Shown: one piece after another, positions 25,896-34,380 of the stretch
How positions within the stretch are numbered: the stretch's first letter is position 1
How the letters are laid out: every line of letters starts with the position of its first letter
NCBI RefSeq assembly: GCF_003202695.1
Contig: NZ_QGLL01000006.1
Span: 124,001 to 188,000 of the forward strand
Length of the DNA: 64,000 nucleotides
Direction: 5' to 3'
Source of the DNA: Bifidobacterium asteroides
GTDB lineage: Bacteria; Actinomycetota; Actinomycetes; Actinomycetales; Bifidobacteriaceae
The notes under the pieces: generated by a model
What the model was told of the DNA's origin: nothing
Database searches by the model: none
What the model saw: only the letters and a program-made list of their open reading frames with translations
Program-made: the position numbers and the translations under genes

Positions 25896-25940
25896 CCCGC
25901 CAACCCGCGAATGCGGTCGGAAACTTGATAGGGTAGAGGC

Positions 25941-26780
25941 ATGCCTACGGATTTGTTAGGGCGCGAATATGAGACGTTCGTTGCCCCGGAGCCTTTGAAA
26001 CAGCACGGCCCGGCCCGTGTCCTTGCTATGTGCAACCAGAAGGGCGGCGTGGGCAAGACCACATCATCCATCAACATCGCTGGAGCCCTGTGCCAGTATG
26101 GACGACGCGTTCTGATCGTGGACTTTGACCCCCAGGGCGCGGCTACCGTGGGTCTGGGCATCAACGCCAACAGCGTGGACAACACCATTTACACCGCCAT
26201 GTTCGATTCGTCCCTGGATGTCCACAAGGTGGTCCGGCACACTCGTTTTGACGGTCTGGACATTATCCCGGCCAATATCGATCTGTCGGCCGCTGAGATT
26301 CAGCTGGTCACGGAGGTCGGTCGAGAGCAGGCCCTGTCGGCCGCCATTCGGCCTCTGCGTCAGGAGTATGACGTCATCATCATCGACTGCCAGCCCTCGC
26401 TTGGACTGCTGACGGTCAATGCACTGACTGCTGCGGACGGGGTCATCATTCCCGTCGCGGCTGAGTTCTTCGCCTTGCGCGGTGTGGCCCTGCTCATGCA
26501 ATCCATTGAGAAGGTCCGTAGCCGCATCAACCCCGACCTGCAGATCTATGGGGTATTGGTCACCATGTACACCAAGACCCTGCATTCTGACGAGGTGCTT
26601 CAGCGTATCTATGAGGCCTTCAAGGACAAGGTCCTGCACTCCATCATCAGCCGGTCCATCAAGCTGCCCGACGCCACGGTGGCCGGCGAGCCCATCACCA
26701 TGTTCGCCCCCGAGCATAAGACCGCCAAGGAGTATCGGGAGGTCGCCCGGGAGCTGATCGACCGCGGCATCGTGGCGTGA
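25941..26780 (+). CDS. parA: ParA family ATPase
   Basis: A 279-residue deviant-Walker ATPase. The signature KGGVGKTT is near residue 36, followed by VDFDPQGAATVGLG and the A' box IIIDCQPSLGLLTVNAL. It has no ParB partner next to it. Instead it precedes scpA with a GTGA overlap and follows xerD by 45 nt. This ParA-ScpA-ScpB grouping is common in actinobacteria and differs from the origin-proximal parAB pair. Likely a chromosome-organisation protein, exact role unknown. GGTAGAGG precedes the ATG. Confidence 0.9.
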   Translation: MPTDLLGREYETFVAPEPLKQHGPARVLAMCNQKGGVGKTTSSINIAGALCQYGRRVLIVDFDPQGAATVGLGINANSVDNTIYTAMFDSSLDVHKVVRHTRFDGLDIIPANIDLSAAEIQLVTEVGREQALSAAIRPLRQEYDVIIIDCQPSLGLLTVNALTAADGVIIPVAAEFFALRGVALLMQSIEKVRSRINPDLQIYGVLVTMYTKTLHSDEVLQRIYEAFKDKVLHSIISRSIKLPDATVAGEPITMFAPEHKTAKEYREVARELIDRGIVA

Positions 26781-27580
26781 GGGGATCAACGGACGGCTTC
26801 GCCGTCGACCTGGATGTCTACCAGGGACCCTTCGATCTGCTGCTGGGCATGCTGGCCAACCGAAAGCTTTCCCTGACGGAGGTCTCGCTAGCCTCCATCA
26901 CCGGGGAGTTCCTGGGCTATGTACGCACATTGGACTTCAGTCAGGGACTGGACCAGGCCAGCGCCTTCCTGGACGTGGCCTCGGTTCTGGTGGAGGCCAA
27001 GAGCGCCGCTCTGCTGCCTGTGGAGGACGAGTCCATGCGCGACCAGGCCTCAATGGACGCCCTCCGGGAGCGTGATCTGCTCTTCGCCAGACTCCTGCAG
27101 TACAGGGCCTTCAAGCAGGCAGGGCAGGACTTCCGGGCCAGGCTGGCCGCCAACTCCGGCCGCTATCCGCATCCCGGCCATCTGGAGCCTCAGCTGGCTC
27201 ATCTGCTGCCTGATCTGGTCTGGACGCTGAAACCGGAGGACCTGGCCCTGCTCTGCGCTAATGCTCTGGTCAACGCTCCCGCCTCCCAGGTTCGTCTGGA
27301 TCAGCTGCATGTGCCACTGGTAGATCTGAACAAGGAGGCCGACCAGGTTCGCCGGGCCCTCCTGGCGCAGCCCGGTCACCCGGTGGCCTTCGCCGATCTG
27401 GTCGCTTCCTCAAAGGGTCGAGCGCAGGTGGTGGCCAGATTTCTGGCCGTGCTGATCTTCTTCCGGCAGGAGCTGATCCAGTATCATCAGGATGGTCCCT
27501 ATCAGCCGCTCTATCTACGCTGGGTAGGGCCGACCCGGAAGTCGGAAACGGCCTTGATCAGTGAGGGGGACTTCGCATGA
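26777..27580 (+). CDS. scpA: Segregation and condensation protein A
   Basis: A 267-residue kleisin that bridges the two SMC heads. The N-terminal FAVDLDVYQGPFDLLLGMLANRKLS, here cited as VYQGPFDLLLGM, is the family hallmark, followed by the segment AKSAALLPVED. The C-terminal winged-helix part has VAFADLVASSKGRAQVVARFLAVL. The GTG start overlaps the parA stop (GTGA), and its stop overlaps scpB (ATGA), so the three are co-translated. Confidence 0.94.
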   Translation: MRGSTDGFAVDLDVYQGPFDLLLGMLANRKLSLTEVSLASITGEFLGYVRTLDFSQGLDQASAFLDVASVLVEAKSAALLPVEDESMRDQASMDALRERDLLFARLLQYRAFKQAGQDFRARLAANSGRYPHPGHLEPQLAHLLPDLVWTLKPEDLALLCANALVNAPASQVRLDQLHVPLVDLNKEADQVRRALLAQPGHPVAFADLVASSKGRAQVVARFLAVLIFFRQELIQYHQDGPYQPLYLRWVGPTRKSETALISEGDFA

Positions 27581-28239
27581 GCCAATCATCGGCTCCTGAC
27601 ACCCGTCCCGAGTACGTGGACTTCGACGTGCAGGACTTTCCCGGTGGACTCTCTTCCTGCCTGGAAGCCATACTGGTTGCCACGGATCGGCCGCTGACTG
27701 CAGAGGACTTCTCCCGGGTGCTGGCCGTGGATGCTGACCAGGTCAGTGCCGCCTTGGAATCGATGGCCGAGTTCTATAGCGATCGAGGATTTGAATTGCG
27801 TCGGACTGCCCGGGGCTGGCAGCTGACCAGCCGGGCCGCCTACCAGCCTGTCGTGGCAGCCTTCGTCAAGGATGGACAGACGGCTCGGCTCTCCCAAGCA
27901 GCCCTGGAGGCCCTGGCCATCGTGGCCTATCGCCAGCCCATGACCCGAGCCCAGGTGGGACAGATCCGCGGGGTCAACTCGGACGGGGTCATCCGGGCTC
28001 TGTTGGTGCGCGGCCTGGTCCGCGAGGAGGGCTTTGACGAGCAGACCCACGCCGCGCTGCTGGTCACCACTGACCTCTTCCTGGAGCGGATGGGCCTGCA
28101 ATCCTTGGAGGACCTCCCATCCCTAGCCCCCTTCCTGCCCGATGAGGACTCGGCTCTGGCTGAGGCCCGCCAGGAGCTGTCCGACCAGCTTCAGTCTCCG
28201 GATCCGGCTCAGGGTTCGCCCAAGGGCGTGGAGCAGTGA
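27577..28239 (+). CDS. scpB: Segregation and condensation protein B
   Basis: A 220-residue protein of two winged helices that dimerises and binds the ScpA kleisin. The motifs ILVATDRPLTAEDFSRVL and GFELRRTARGWQLTSRA are followed by LSQAALEALAIVAYRQPMTR and the IRGVNSDGVIRALLVRGLV block, all standard. The start overlaps scpA by ATGA. The C-terminal 30 residues are an acidic tail without conservation. Last gene of xerD-parA-scpA-scpB. Confidence 0.95.
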   Translation: MSQSSAPDTRPEYVDFDVQDFPGGLSSCLEAILVATDRPLTAEDFSRVLAVDADQVSAALESMAEFYSDRGFELRRTARGWQLTSRAAYQPVVAAFVKDGQTARLSQAALEALAIVAYRQPMTRAQVGQIRGVNSDGVIRALLVRGLVREEGFDEQTHAALLVTTDLFLERMGLQSLEDLPSLAPFLPDEDSALAEARQELSDQLQSPDPAQGSPKGVEQ

Positions 28240-28354
28240 TCGTCTGTCATCCAAAGCGGTTACACTTGTCTCTGTTTGTCCAATTCCGGGACCGTGCCAT
28301 CCGACAGAAGGACGGTAGCGGGCATGAGGAAGCATTCACGAGAATGAGGTTTTG

Positions 28355-30274
28355 ATGGCGGTACGCGGCGATATACGAAATGTGGCGATTGTGGCACACG
28401 TTGATCACGGCAAAACCACTCTGGTCAATGCCATGCTGCAGCAGTCGCACGTCTTCTCGGAGCGGGAGGAGGTGCCCGACCGGGTCATGGATTCCAACGA
28501 CCTGGAGAGGGAGAAGGGCATCACCATCCTGGCCAAGAACACCGCCGTCAAGTACACAGGTCCTCTATCCGCCAAACTGGGCGAGCCCGATGGCATCACC
28601 ATCAACGTGGTGGATACCCCGGGCCACGCTGACTTCGGCGGCGAGGTGGAGCGCGGCATCTCCATGGTCGACGGGGTGGTCCTGCTGGTGGATGCATCAG
28701 AGGGCCCCCTGCCCCAGACCCGATTTGTCCTGCGCAAGGCCCTTGAGGCCAAGCTGCCGGTCATTCTGGTCATCAACAAGACTGATCGGCCCGATGCCCG
28801 CATCTCCGAGGTGGTCTCAGAGTCCACCGATCTGCTTCTTGGCCTGGCCCAGGACGTGAGCGAGGAAGGAGTGGATCTGGACCTGGATTCCCTCTTGGAT
28901 CTGCCAGTGATCTACTGCGCAGCCAAGGCCGGCAAGGCCTCTGTGAATCAGCCAGCTGATGGAGCCGTGCCTGACAACGACGATCTGGAGCCACTTTTCG
29001 AAGCCATTCTGAACAATATTCCCGCCCCGGTGTACGAGGAGGGTGCGCCCCTGCAGGCCCATGTGACCAACATCGACGCCTCCGACTATCTGGGGCGTCT
29101 GGGCCTAGTGCGCATCTACAACGGCACCCTGACCAAGGGCCGCCAGTACGGCCTGTCGCGCGTGGACGGGTCCATAGAGAACTTCAAGCTGACCGAGATT
29201 CTGCGGACCAAGGGCCTGCAGCGCTTCCCCGTGGATGAGGCAGGCCCTGGCGACATCGTGGCAGTAGCTGGCGTTGAGGACATCATGATCGGCGAGACCA
29301 TCGTCGACCAGGACGATCCCCGCCCTCTGCCTTTGATCCATGTTGACGACCCGGCTGTCTCCATGACCTTCGGCACCAATGATTCGCCCCTGGCTGGCAC
29401 TGAGGGCAAGGACCACAAGCTGACCGCTCGCATGCTCAAGGATCGCCTGGACCGCGAGCTGATCGGCAATGTCTCCATCAAGGTGCTGCCCACCGACCGG
29501 CCCGACGCTTGGGAGGTACAAGGTCGTGGCGAGCTGGCACTAGCCATCCTGGCCGAGCAGATGCGCCGTGAGGGATACGAACTGACTGTGGGCCGCCCCC
29601 AGGTGGTCACCAAGACCATTGACGGCAAGCTTCAGGAGCCCATGGAGTCCGACACCATCGACGTGCCCGAGGAATACATGGGCGCAGTCACCCAGCTCAT
29701 GGCCGATCGCAAGGGCCGCATGGAGACCATGACCAACCATGGTTCCGGCTGGGTCAGGATGCAGTTCACGGTGCCTTCCCGTGGCCTTCTGGGCTTCCGC
29801 ACTGCTCTGCTGACCGCCACCCGCGGCACCGGCATCTCCTCGTCGATCTCCGCCGGCTACGCTCCCTGGGCAGGCGACATCAAGACCCGGCAGAACGGAT
29901 CCATGGTCTCCGATCGCTCGGGCAAGGCCAGCCCCTATGCCATGCAGAAGCTTCAGGCCCGGGGAGACTTCTTCGTCAAGCCCCAGTCGCCCGTCTACGA
30001 GGGGCAGATCGTGGGCATCAACAACAAACCCGGCGATTTGGACATCAACATCACCCTGGAGAAGCACATGACCAATATGCGTTCCTCCACAGCCGACGTG
30101 CTGGAGACCCTGACCCCGCCTATCGACATGAGCCTGGAGGAGTCTCTGGACTTCGCCAACGATGACGAGTGCGTGGAGGTGACCCCCGAGTCCATCCGTG
30201 TGCGCAAGATCATCCTGGACAGGGATGCCTGGTACAAGTGGAACGCCCGTCAGCGCAGGGCCAACAAGAAGTAA
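28355..30274 (+). CDS. typA: Ribosome-associated GTPase TypA/BipA
   Basis: A 639-residue translational GTPase related to EF-G and LepA, involved in ribosome assembly and stress growth. The G1 motif AHVDHGKTT is at residues 14-22, G2/G3 are ERGITIL-like EKGITIL and DTPGHADFGGEVER, and G4 is NKTDRPDA. The domain-V and C-terminal parts have EYMGAVTQLMADRKGRM and RGLLGFRTALLTATRG. The ATG at 28355 with GAGG upstream is preferred to a TTG one codon earlier. A strong hairpin follows. Confidence 0.95.
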   Translation: MAVRGDIRNVAIVAHVDHGKTTLVNAMLQQSHVFSEREEVPDRVMDSNDLEREKGITILAKNTAVKYTGPLSAKLGEPDGITINVVDTPGHADFGGEVERGISMVDGVVLLVDASEGPLPQTRFVLRKALEAKLPVILVINKTDRPDARISEVVSESTDLLLGLAQDVSEEGVDLDLDSLLDLPVIYCAAKAGKASVNQPADGAVPDNDDLEPLFEAILNNIPAPVYEEGAPLQAHVTNIDASDYLGRLGLVRIYNGTLTKGRQYGLSRVDGSIENFKLTEILRTKGLQRFPVDEAGPGDIVAVAGVEDIMIGETIVDQDDPRPLPLIHVDDPAVSMTFGTNDSPLAGTEGKDHKLTARMLKDRLDRELIGNVSIKVLPTDRPDAWEVQGRGELALAILAEQMRREGYELTVGRPQVVTKTIDGKLQEPMESDTIDVPEEYMGAVTQLMADRKGRMETMTNHGSGWVRMQFTVPSRGLLGFRTALLTATRGTGISSSISAGYAPWAGDIKTRQNGSMVSDRSGKASPYAMQKLQARGDFFVKPQSPVYEGQIVGINNKPGDLDINITLEKHMTNMRSSTADVLETLTPPIDMSLEESLDFANDDECVEVTPESIRVRKIILDRDAWYKWNARQRRANKK

Positions 30275-30290
30275 TCTTCTCTCATCATCA

Positions 30291-30336
30291 GACTAGTCCG
30301 ACCCGGCCGTCCCGCGGTGACCGGGTCGGACTAGTC
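30291..30336 (+). terminator. Long hairpin after typA
   Basis: A 16-bp perfect inverted repeat (30291-30306 with 30321-30336, arm GACTAGTCCGACCCGG) with a 14-nt loop lies between typA and the next gene and ends in CTTG. It is the longest stem in the window and a probable terminator; it sits only 8 nt before the next start codon. Confidence 0.7.
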
Positions 30337-30344
30337 TTGAACCC

Positions 30345-30809
30345 ATGAAGAGACAGGTTTCGACATCCGAGGATCAGATTTCCTCCCATTTGATGAAGGA
30401 GGTCGGCAAGGCAAGCCCCTTCCGTTGCCTGCTGAGCCTGCCCATCGGTCTGGCGGTGGGCGTGCTGGGGACCCTGGTTCAGCGTTCCGGAGCCGCTCAG
30501 GGTCTGCCCTGGGGCATGATCCTGGCCTATCTGCTGGTGGCTCTGGCCTCCTGGTGGGTTCGTTGCGATAGCGGCACCATGGGGCTGGCCTTGCATCTGG
30601 TGGCCTCGACGGTCATCGTCTGGCTGCTCTCCATGCGGGGGCCGGGCGGCGATGTTCTCATGCCCTATGCCAATTTCCCCGCATTCTTTGCCAAGTATGC
30701 GGTCTTCCTCTGGATGGGCGGGCTGATCCTGATCCAGACCCTCGCCATCTGCCTGCCGGCCTCCTGGTTTGCTGATGGCCCTCTGCGTCGTGAAGGGCGA
30801 TCAGCATGA
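30345..30809 (+). CDS. Small membrane protein of unknown function
   Basis: I do not recognise this 154-residue protein. It has a charged N-terminal stretch of about 25 residues, then four hydrophobic segments (around PIGLAVGVLGTLV, MILAYLLVALASWWV, LALHLVASTVIVWLL and FLWMGGLILIQTLAI), and a short basic tail. It has no signal peptide cleavage site or catalytic motif. Its stop overlaps the pheA start by ATGA, so it is probably co-translated with pheA and tyrA. The start follows directly behind a terminator-like hairpin without an obvious Shine-Dalgarno sequence. Confidence 0.75.
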   Translation: MKRQVSTSEDQISSHLMKEVGKASPFRCLLSLPIGLAVGVLGTLVQRSGAAQGLPWGMILAYLLVALASWWVRCDSGTMGLALHLVASTVIVWLLSMRGPGGDVLMPYANFPAFFAKYAVFLWMGGLILIQTLAICLPASWFADGPLRREGRSA

Positions 30810-31792
30810 GCCGGGATCCATCAGAAAGGTCTGGGACTCTACCTGACCGGATCCTTCTGCACTTCTTGGGTCCCAAGGGGACTTTCACCCATCAGGCCGC
30901 CCTTGAGGCCGCCAGTCTCGTGGAGACGAGGCTGGGCTGCAAGGCTGGCTTGCGACCCTGCCCAGATGCGGCTTCCATCGTGGCCGCCGTGGAAGAGGGC
31001 CGAGGCTGGGGAGTGCTGGCCTGGGAAAACAACGTAGAGGGCCATGTGGTACCCAATATGGATGCCCTGATTGACGCTCAAGCGGCAGCGGGCTTCGGCA
31101 TGGTCCGCCTGCCCATCGTTTTCGATGCCTTCGTCCGGGCCGACCATGGCCCCCTGCGCCAGGTCGGCGCCCACCCCCACGGACTGGCCCAGTGCAAGGG
31201 CTTCATCAAAGAGACCGGCCTCAATCCTGTGACGGCCAACTCCAATGCTGCGGCCTGCCGTGATCTGGGCCCTGACCAGGTGGCTCTGGGCCCACGCATC
31301 TGCGGGAGCCTTTATGGACTGAAGACCTACCGGCGGGAGGTGCAGGACTATCAGGGAGCCCGAACCGACTTCCTCCTGCTGGCTCCTCGGGATCAGGCCG
31401 CCTGGCTGGCGCGCCGCCTGGCGCCGGGCGGGGATTTCGAATCCATCGTCACCTTTATTCCCTTGAATACCGGGCCGGGCGTGCTGGCCGACCTGCTGGA
31501 CCGCCTGCGCGATGCGGGCCTGAACATGACCTCATTCATGTCTCGTCCCATCAAGGGGCACGACGGGACCTACAGCTTCGTAGCCAGCATCGATGCCGCA
31601 CCCTGGCAGAGGGGTCTGCATCAGGTGTTGGCCGACCTGTTGGGCAGGGGGGACTGGCTGAAGACCCTAGCGGTCCATCCGCGCACACCGCATCCAGCCC
31701 CGCCCATTCGCGAGTGGATGCTGCCCAGAGCAGGGGCCTTCCGGGGTGAGGACCCCGATTGCGAGACGATCAGCAAGGAGTTGTTATGGTAG
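30806..31792 (+). CDS. pheA: Prephenate dehydratase
   Basis: A 328-residue enzyme that makes phenylpyruvate from prephenate. It begins with FLGPKGTFTHQAAL, then WENNVEGHV and the NSNAAACRDLGPDQVALGP block, and ends with a regulatory ACT domain (FIPLNTGPGVLADLLDRL, FMSRPIKGHDGTYSF). The catalytic TRF triplet reads Thr187-Asp188-Phe189: the essential threonine stays but the arginine is replaced. The gene overlaps the membrane gene before it and tyrA after it. Feedback by phenylalanine is expected from the ACT domain. Confidence 0.9.
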   Translation: MSRDPSERSGTLPDRILLHFLGPKGTFTHQAALEAASLVETRLGCKAGLRPCPDAASIVAAVEEGRGWGVLAWENNVEGHVVPNMDALIDAQAAAGFGMVRLPIVFDAFVRADHGPLRQVGAHPHGLAQCKGFIKETGLNPVTANSNAAACRDLGPDQVALGPRICGSLYGLKTYRREVQDYQGARTDFLLLAPRDQAAWLARRLAPGGDFESIVTFIPLNTGPGVLADLLDRLRDAGLNMTSFMSRPIKGHDGTYSFVASIDAAPWQRGLHQVLADLLGRGDWLKTLAVHPRTPHPAPPIREWMLPRAGAFRGEDPDCETISKELLW

Positions 31793-32895
31793 ATGGATCC
31801 GTGCCTTTCGTGCCCATGGACCTGTCCGGACCCGAGCACATGCACCCGATGGCGGGTATGGCCGCCTCGCCGGTGCTAACTTCGGCCCACAAGATCGCTG
31901 TGGCGGGACTGGGACTGATCGGCGGGTCGTTGGCTCGTCGCCTGGCTGCCCGGGGCCGGTTCGTGATGGCATGGAACCATAACGACCGCCCCTACGAGCA
32001 GGCCCGCAGCCAGGGGATCCACTGCGTGGGCACTCTGGAGGAGCTGGCCAAGGGCAAGCCCGACGTGCTGGTGCTGGCCACACCCCTGCGTGCTATGCCT
32101 GACGTGCTTCAGGCCCTGGCTCCTGTACTGACTCGGGGCACCATCCTGACCGATGTGGGCAGTGTCAAGGGTCCGGTCCGTCGTCAGGTTGAGCAGGCCG
32201 GTCTGGCCGATCGCTATGTAGGTGCCCATCCCATGGCAGGCAGCGAGGGTTCAGGCTATAAGGATTCGGACCCGGCTCTTTTGGAAGGCGCCCTCTGGGC
32301 CCTCTGCGTTGATGAGCACACGGATTACAGCTGCTTTTTGACTGTGGCTGACATGGTCACCCAGGGGCTGGGCAACCGCCTGATCGCCTTGGACGATGCC
32401 ACTCATGACCGTGCTGCGGCACTGATCTCGCATATGCCCCATGTGGTGGCGACTGCCTTGGCCGACATGCTGGCGACATCGCCTGACCGCCGGGTGGCTT
32501 CGGCTCTGGCAGCCGGGTCCTGGCGGGACATGACCCGGGTAGCCCTGACCGACCCGGAGCGGACCCGGGCCATGGTGGAGGAGAACGCCGACCACGTGGC
32601 TGACCTTTTGGATACCCTGGTCGAAAATCTGCAGGGCATGGCTTCTCTCCTGCGGGACCACGAGTCGGAAGCCGACGCAAATCGTCGGGACTTCTTCCTC
32701 CAGGCTGATCCCTTCCGGCGCTACAAGGCCGCCCTAGGTGATCAGGAACAGATTCCCTCCACCGACCTTGAACTGGACCCGCAGAAGGGCAATTGGCGGC
32801 AGGAGCTGCTTGAATCGGCCCTGCGGGGCGAGCAGGTATCGGCCTTCCTGACCACCAGTCGGGCCCGGGTGTTGCATCCTCCGATCATCGATTGA
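31786..32895 (+). CDS. tyrA: Prephenate dehydrogenase
   Basis: A 369-residue NAD(P)-dependent enzyme for tyrosine synthesis. The Rossmann loop VAGLGLIGGSLARRL begins near residue 40, followed by TDVGSVKGPVRR and the catalytic-histidine motif GAHPMAGSEGSGY. The later ISHMPHVVATALADML helix also fits the family. The start at 31786 has AAGGAG 5 nt before it; an earlier in-frame start lies inside pheA. It overlaps pheA by 7 nt, and its stop overlaps the convergent 90-residue gene by 11 nt. Confidence 0.92.
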   Translation: MVDGSVPFVPMDLSGPEHMHPMAGMAASPVLTSAHKIAVAGLGLIGGSLARRLAARGRFVMAWNHNDRPYEQARSQGIHCVGTLEELAKGKPDVLVLATPLRAMPDVLQALAPVLTRGTILTDVGSVKGPVRRQVEQAGLADRYVGAHPMAGSEGSGYKDSDPALLEGALWALCVDEHTDYSCFLTVADMVTQGLGNRLIALDDATHDRAAALISHMPHVVATALADMLATSPDRRVASALAAGSWRDMTRVALTDPERTRAMVEENADHVADLLDTLVENLQGMASLLRDHESEADANRRDFFLQADPFRRYKAALGDQEQIPSTDLELDPQKGNWRQELLESALRGEQVSAFLTTSRARVLHPPIID

Positions 32896-33157
32896 GATCC
32901 GGAGGGTCCGAGCGGGGCGAACGGCGTTCCGGGACCGGCTTCAGAGCCACCATGTCTTCCGCTTGGAGTTTCACGCGCTCTCCGGGACGTGAGCCATTGG
33001 CCGCTGGGTCCCTGTCCAAAATCAGCCGCTGTCCATCCCAGTCGACCACATGGCCCACGTAGTCTCGGAACTTGGGCCTTCCGTCTTCCGGGTCCGGCCC
33101 AAGGGCAATCCTGACCACCAGCCGCGCTCCGGTCGGTATGGTTGCTGGCAAGCGCAT
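32885..33157 (-). CDS. Small SH3-like domain protein
   Basis: A 90-residue protein with LPATIPTGARLVVRIALG at the start, VGHVVDWDGQRLILDRDP in the middle and VKLQAEDMVALKPVPER near the end. This pattern (Gly-x-Arg-Leu-Val-Val-Arg, then Gly-x-Val-x-Asp-Trp, then Val-Ala-x-Lys-Pro-Val-Pro) resembles the SH3-like N-terminal domain found in actinobacterial GNAT acetyltransferases such as Rv0428c. Here it stands alone, with no acetyltransferase domain. The function is unknown. It is convergent with tyrA and overlaps it by 11 bp. Confidence 0.7.
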   Translation of the reverse strand: MRLPATIPTGARLVVRIALGPDPEDGRPKFRDYVGHVVDWDGQRLILDRDPAANGSRPGERVKLQAEDMVALKPVPERRSPRSDPPDLNR

Positions 33158-33274
33158 GGCTATCCACCTCCCGGGTCAGTATCGCCTGCGGCTTCGACGA
33201 TGGCGAAAGGGCCTAGACTGTATTGCACATGTTGCGTGGATATGCAGCACAGCGAAGCGAAGGGAGAGCCAGCA

Positions 33275-34207
33275 GTGGATCAGGATCTGCAGGACTTCAC
33301 CGACTATCTTTCCCGGGTGGCAGGCAAGAGTCCCAATACCGTGCGGTCCTACCGGGCCGATCTGGCGGGCTTCCTGCATCTGATGCACCTGCATGGCATC
33401 GATGACCCCTCGCAGATCGACCTGGCCACCATCAGGTCCTGGCTGGCCCACGAGGCATCGACCCACGCCCGCTCCACCATGGCCCGGAAGACTGCCGCAC
33501 TGAGGTCCTTCTTCGGCTGGCTCAGCCGGCATGGCCGGATCAAGACCGATCCCACCCTGGCCCTGAGCAGTCCTAAGCAGTCCGAGCACCTTCCTCGGAT
33601 TCTGACGCATGACCAGGCCAACACTCTGATGGATACGGTTGACCAGGATCCGGTCGAGCCCCGTGAGGACCAGGACGTTCAGGCGGCATTGCAGGTGCGT
33701 GACGCGGCCATGCTGGAGCTGCTTTACGCGACAGGCATGCGTGTGGCCGAGCTCTGCGGACTGGACCTGGAGGATGTGAACCGGCACAGCCGCACTGTAA
33801 AGGTCCTGGGCAAGGGGTCCAAGGAGCGCGTCCTGCCCTATGGCCTGCCCGCAGATCGTGCTCTGGACCGCTGGCTAGGGGAGGGGAGGCCGCTCCTGAC
33901 GGGCGCAACAGTCAAGTCGGCCCGTAAACCAGGTCAGGCCCTCTTCCTGGGTCAGCAAGGCGGCAGAGTTGGCCAGAGGCAGGTCCGCAAGGTTGTTCAT
34001 CAGGCAGCTAGTCGGGCCGGGGTGCCCGACATCGCCCCCCATGCTCTGCGTCACTCGGCCGCCACGCATATGCTGGATGGGGGAGCCGACCTGCGCGAAG
34101 TTCAGGAGATGCTGGGCCACTCCTCCCTGCGGACCACCCAGCGTTACACCCACGTTTCCATCGAGCAGCTGCGGGCCCGGTACAGACAGGCTTTTCCGAG
34201 AGCCTGA
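33275..34207 (+). CDS. xerC: Tyrosine recombinase XerC
   Basis: A 310-residue recombinase, the likely partner of XerD in dif recombination. Catalytic residues: Arg in GMRVAELCG, Lys in GKGSKERVLP, His/Arg in HALRHSAATHMLDGG, His in LGHSSLRTTQ and Tyr in QRYTHVS. The GTG at 33275 is chosen for AAGGGAGAG 8 nt upstream; an ATG 33 nt earlier is possible, and the frame is open further up. Between the Arg and Lys motifs the linker is longer than in XerD, containing an acidic segment EPREDQDVQAAL. Single gene, followed by 170 nt without genes. Confidence 0.9.
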   Translation: MDQDLQDFTDYLSRVAGKSPNTVRSYRADLAGFLHLMHLHGIDDPSQIDLATIRSWLAHEASTHARSTMARKTAALRSFFGWLSRHGRIKTDPTLALSSPKQSEHLPRILTHDQANTLMDTVDQDPVEPREDQDVQAALQVRDAAMLELLYATGMRVAELCGLDLEDVNRHSRTVKVLGKGSKERVLPYGLPADRALDRWLGEGRPLLTGATVKSARKPGQALFLGQQGGRVGQRQVRKVVHQAASRAGVPDIAPHALRHSAATHMLDGGADLREVQEMLGHSSLRTTQRYTHVSIEQLRARYRQAFPRA

Positions 34208-34380
34208 GACCGGCAAATGAGACGAGGCTTGCCTTGCGAAACATCTTCGTACCAGAATATGGCGTATTGTGGCTTACACGTCAGCCAGGGATCTTTGAGG
34301 TTCGGTCATCCTAGCGTCCCCGGTTGCAGACGTGACGTTGACACTCAATGAATATATGGATTAAGGGAAAGGGAGCAGCG

